From Panonychus citri (Eukaryota; Arthropoda; Arachnida; Trombidiformes; Tetranychidae): a stretch of DNA of 64,000 bases. This document shows, in pieces, positions 61,994 through 64,000 of the stretch. The position numbers and the translations under genes are program-made. The notes under the pieces are model-generated. The model was not told where the DNA came from. It did not search any database and saw only the letters and a program-made list of their open reading frames with translations. The stretch spans positions 1-64,000 of the forward strand of contig NW_026515519.1 in assembly GCF_014898815.1 (NCBI RefSeq). Reading direction: 5' to 3'. Position 1 is the first letter of the stretch; each line of letters opens with the position of its first letter.

Positions 61994-62921
61994 TTATATA
62001 ATTCCGATCTTATTTGCTACATCCAATGCATCATAATCGGGACCTAATCTTACATAAGCTTTCTTTTGACCATCAGGTTGGATCATTGTGTTAACTTTAG
62101 CGACACCGATGTCGTACAATTTCTTGACGGCTGTCTTAACTTGTGGCTTATTAGCTTTAATGTCTACGATGAAAACAAGAGTGTTGTGGTCTTCAATTTT
62201 CTTCATGGCTGATTCAGTAGTCAATGGATGCTTGATGGTGGAGAATTTGTCCAATCTAGGTCTCTTGTGTACACTTTTCCTAACGTATTTAGGGTTCCTT
62301 GGGAGATGCTTAACGTAAGGTCGGTGGAAATGGACACTTGTTCTGATCTTCCTTGCTCGTTTAGTGTAAACACCCTTGGTAACCTTCTTGGCTGTCTTTA
62401 ATGCCTTAGCCTTAGCTTTGATTTTAGCTGAAGCAGCAGCAGCGGCCGATTTAGACTTTGAGACTGTCTTTCCTTTAGATGGTTGTTTTCCTTTACCTGC
62501 AGGTTTAACAGCGGACTTGGTCTTGGTAGCAGCTTTACCTTTACCTTGGGCTGGAGCTTTACTCTTGGTTGCAGCACCCTTGGCAGGGTTTACCAGTGGT
62601 AGTCTTAGCAGCAGGCTTGGTTCCTGGTTTGGGTTTAACACCAGTGGCCTTAGCTGGTGCTGCTTTCTTGGCCGGTGCAGCTTTTTTCGCTGGTTGGGCT
62701 GGTTTAGATCCAGAAGCCTTGGCAGCGGCAGGTTTAGCGGCACCAGCAGCAGATTTAGGTGCTGTTGATGATTTCGATGGTCCAGCAGCACTTTTACCTG
62801 GTTGAGCTTTAGATGAACCCGCTGAAGATTTAGCAGCATCACCACCACCGGCCTTAGGTTGTTCCTTCTTGGCTGCAGGTTTTGATTTAGCCTCTGGAGC
62901 TGGTGTCTTTTTGGGAGGCAT
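61994..62921 (-). CDS. RPL23A: ribosomal protein uL23 (RPL23A) with long histone-H1-like N-terminus
   Basis: Large-subunit ribosomal protein near the peptide exit tunnel. The conserved C-terminal domain is clear: [74 protein letters not shown], ending DVANKIGII. It is preceded by about 170 residues rich in A, K and P ([19 protein letters not shown], repeated KKAAPAK). Fly RpL23A has a similar long extension, whereas vertebrate versions are short. A base is missing near 62580, so [15 protein letters not shown] is split between two frames. About 308 residues when joined. Single exon. Confidence 0.94.
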
Positions 62922-63317
62922 TTTAATTAAATTAATTAAACACTAGTAACAAACGAAAAAATTATAATTCAATTAATTAAATTGATAAAATTAACACTAC
63001 GAAAAAACTTACAAAACACCAAACAAAATGATGTTGTTTCAGAAAAACAAGAAAGTTGAATCTTCTTGTACGAAATCTTCCGTTTCCGCAAGGTCGTCAT
63101 GACAACGAGAACATTTTCTATTCTCAAAGCGCCAATTTGAAATGTTTACTTTCTTTTCCAAGCAACAAATTGATTCTCTGTCATTCAAGTAACACAACAC
63201 ACGTTTCTCATTTAAATTAAAATCACTTAATTGTAAAACAATGGACCTGACAAGGAAACGACCTTTTCTACAACCCTGAGTAACTACAAATCTCAATGCG
63301 CTAAATGGTTAAACAAA
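62922..63317. promoter_or_regulatory. shared upstream region of RPL23A and TMEM126-like gene
   Basis: About 400 bases between divergent start codons. It may contain an untranslated leader exon of RPL23A (an acttac donor-like site lies near 63011 on the minus strand). No coding signal. Confidence 0.45.
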
Positions 63318-64000
63318 ATGAAGAAATCGAAAGAAGAAAAATTGAATGATTTGACTAGTCCAAAATTCAAATTATCATTTAATCATCTGTAAGTATTGAA
63401 ATTGAACCTTTGTTTACTTTTGGTTTTCATTGGTTTTTTCTTAATTGTTTTAATTTAATTTTCTTCTTCTTTACTTTTCTTAGTTTCCCTAAGCCTGAAG
63501 ACTCACCTGAAACACGTGAAGAGAAATTTGAAGCTCTTGCTAACACTTGGAGGCCTGGAATTGATTTGATCGCCTTAACCAGAGGTCCTTTAATCACCAT
63601 GAGTGTGGCTTCATTTACACAATTACCTTTTCTATTTGCTGTTCGTAAATATTTAAAGGTAATTTCATTCAATAAATTTATGGCTGTTACATCTTCGGTC
63701 GCAATGGCCGCTGGTGCATCTTTTTTGATCACAAATCAACAACTAGACACAATTATCCGAGGTGAAGTTAATTGTGCCGAATGTCACCTCATAAGAACCG
63801 GTGCTTATCAATTCCTTTTCAGTTCGGCTTTTCCTTCATCCGGTGCCATCTTTATTTCCATTCTAAGTGCCCTTAACAATCCCGGTATCACTCTTCCAAT
63901 CGATGTTCTAGATCGATGGGCATCAACCAAAGAAGGAATCAAAATAGTGAGCAGATCACTTTTCAAGCGAAATCTTCTCCTAGGATTTGCTGCTTTATCG
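63318..64000 (+). CDS. TMEM126A: TMEM126-like mitochondrial membrane protein, partial
   Basis: Exon 1 63318-63388 (MKKSKEEKLNDLTSPKFKLS) joins in phase to exon 2 from 63484, which runs off the window end. Family features of TMEM126A/B: small multi-pass membrane protein, a central NCAECHLIRTGAYQFLF matching the family CxxC..TRSG segment, and a late WASTKEGIKIVSRSLFKRNL matching the WIRTSKPVFRK region. TMEM126 proteins act in complex I or mitochondrial inner-membrane assembly. The 3' end is missing only because of the window edge. Confidence 0.8.

Noticed and set aside
62376..62805. Plus-strand alanine/leucine-rich frames
   Set aside because: They are the antisense of the lysine/alanine-rich RPL23A extension, a well-known source of long false frames.
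63039..63296. Minus-strand frame between RPL23A and TMEM126
   Set aside because: It lies in the shared promoter/leader region and has no domain, consistent start or splice support.

Overview
The window is nuclear DNA of an arthropod, most probably a chelicerate and likely an acariform mite. The intergenic DNA is very AT-rich, most genes have several short GT-AG introns, the cuticle proteins carry an arachnid-style Rebers-Riddiford domain (NEP end, DGRHRTVNYIAD core), and a giant apolipophorin resembles mite group-14 allergen proteins. The taxon is inferred from gene style; no marker gene proves it.

Layout. 0-11 kb: a small secreted neuropeptide-like precursor, a beta-catenin (armadillo) gene, an F-box/LRR-type gene and an MFS transporter of SLC18B1 type. 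11.1-15.5 kb is a mosaic. It holds the orphan last exon of an SLC46-like transporter, an inverted partial copy of the Rab27 gene at 43 kb, and a second copy of the F-box gene interrupted by a Tc1/mariner-type transposon. 15.5-19.1 kb is mostly empty apart from a single-exon SNAP-25-like gene. 19.15-33.07 kb is an apolipophorin of about 3,990 residues. 33.4-37.2 kb is an inverted duplication: two divergent cuticle-protein genes around a 0.5 kb centre, the right arm ending in a decayed inverted remnant of the apolipophorin. 37.9-41.5 kb is a SCAF4/SCAF8-like CTD-binding splicing factor. 43.2-51 kb holds Rab27, RFT1 and a six-EF-hand calbindin, all with intact frames. 51.2-57.5 kb holds NKAP, a PLEKHM1-like RUN/zinc-ribbon protein and an MBD2/3-like protein without a visible methyl-CpG domain. 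58.8-59.5 kb is a third cuticle copy. 60.4-64 kb holds an unrecognised coding segment, ATP synthase subunit e, ribosomal protein uL23 (RPL23A) and the start of a TMEM126-like gene that runs off the window.

These genes do not form a pathway. They are housekeeping, trafficking, lipid-transport and cuticle genes placed side by side. The structural theme is recent local duplication with inversion, transposon insertion and decay. A second theme is technical: many conserved genes are broken by single missing bases, usually in homopolymers, although protein similarity continues in another frame. This looks more like base-level consensus error than mass pseudogenisation, so most frame breaks below are treated as probable sequence errors. 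I did not find a convincing new molecular system. The best candidates for follow-up are the neuropeptide-like precursor, a beta-catenin model lacking the N-terminal degron, the MBD-less MBD2/3 protein, and the palindromic apolipophorin/cuticle locus.
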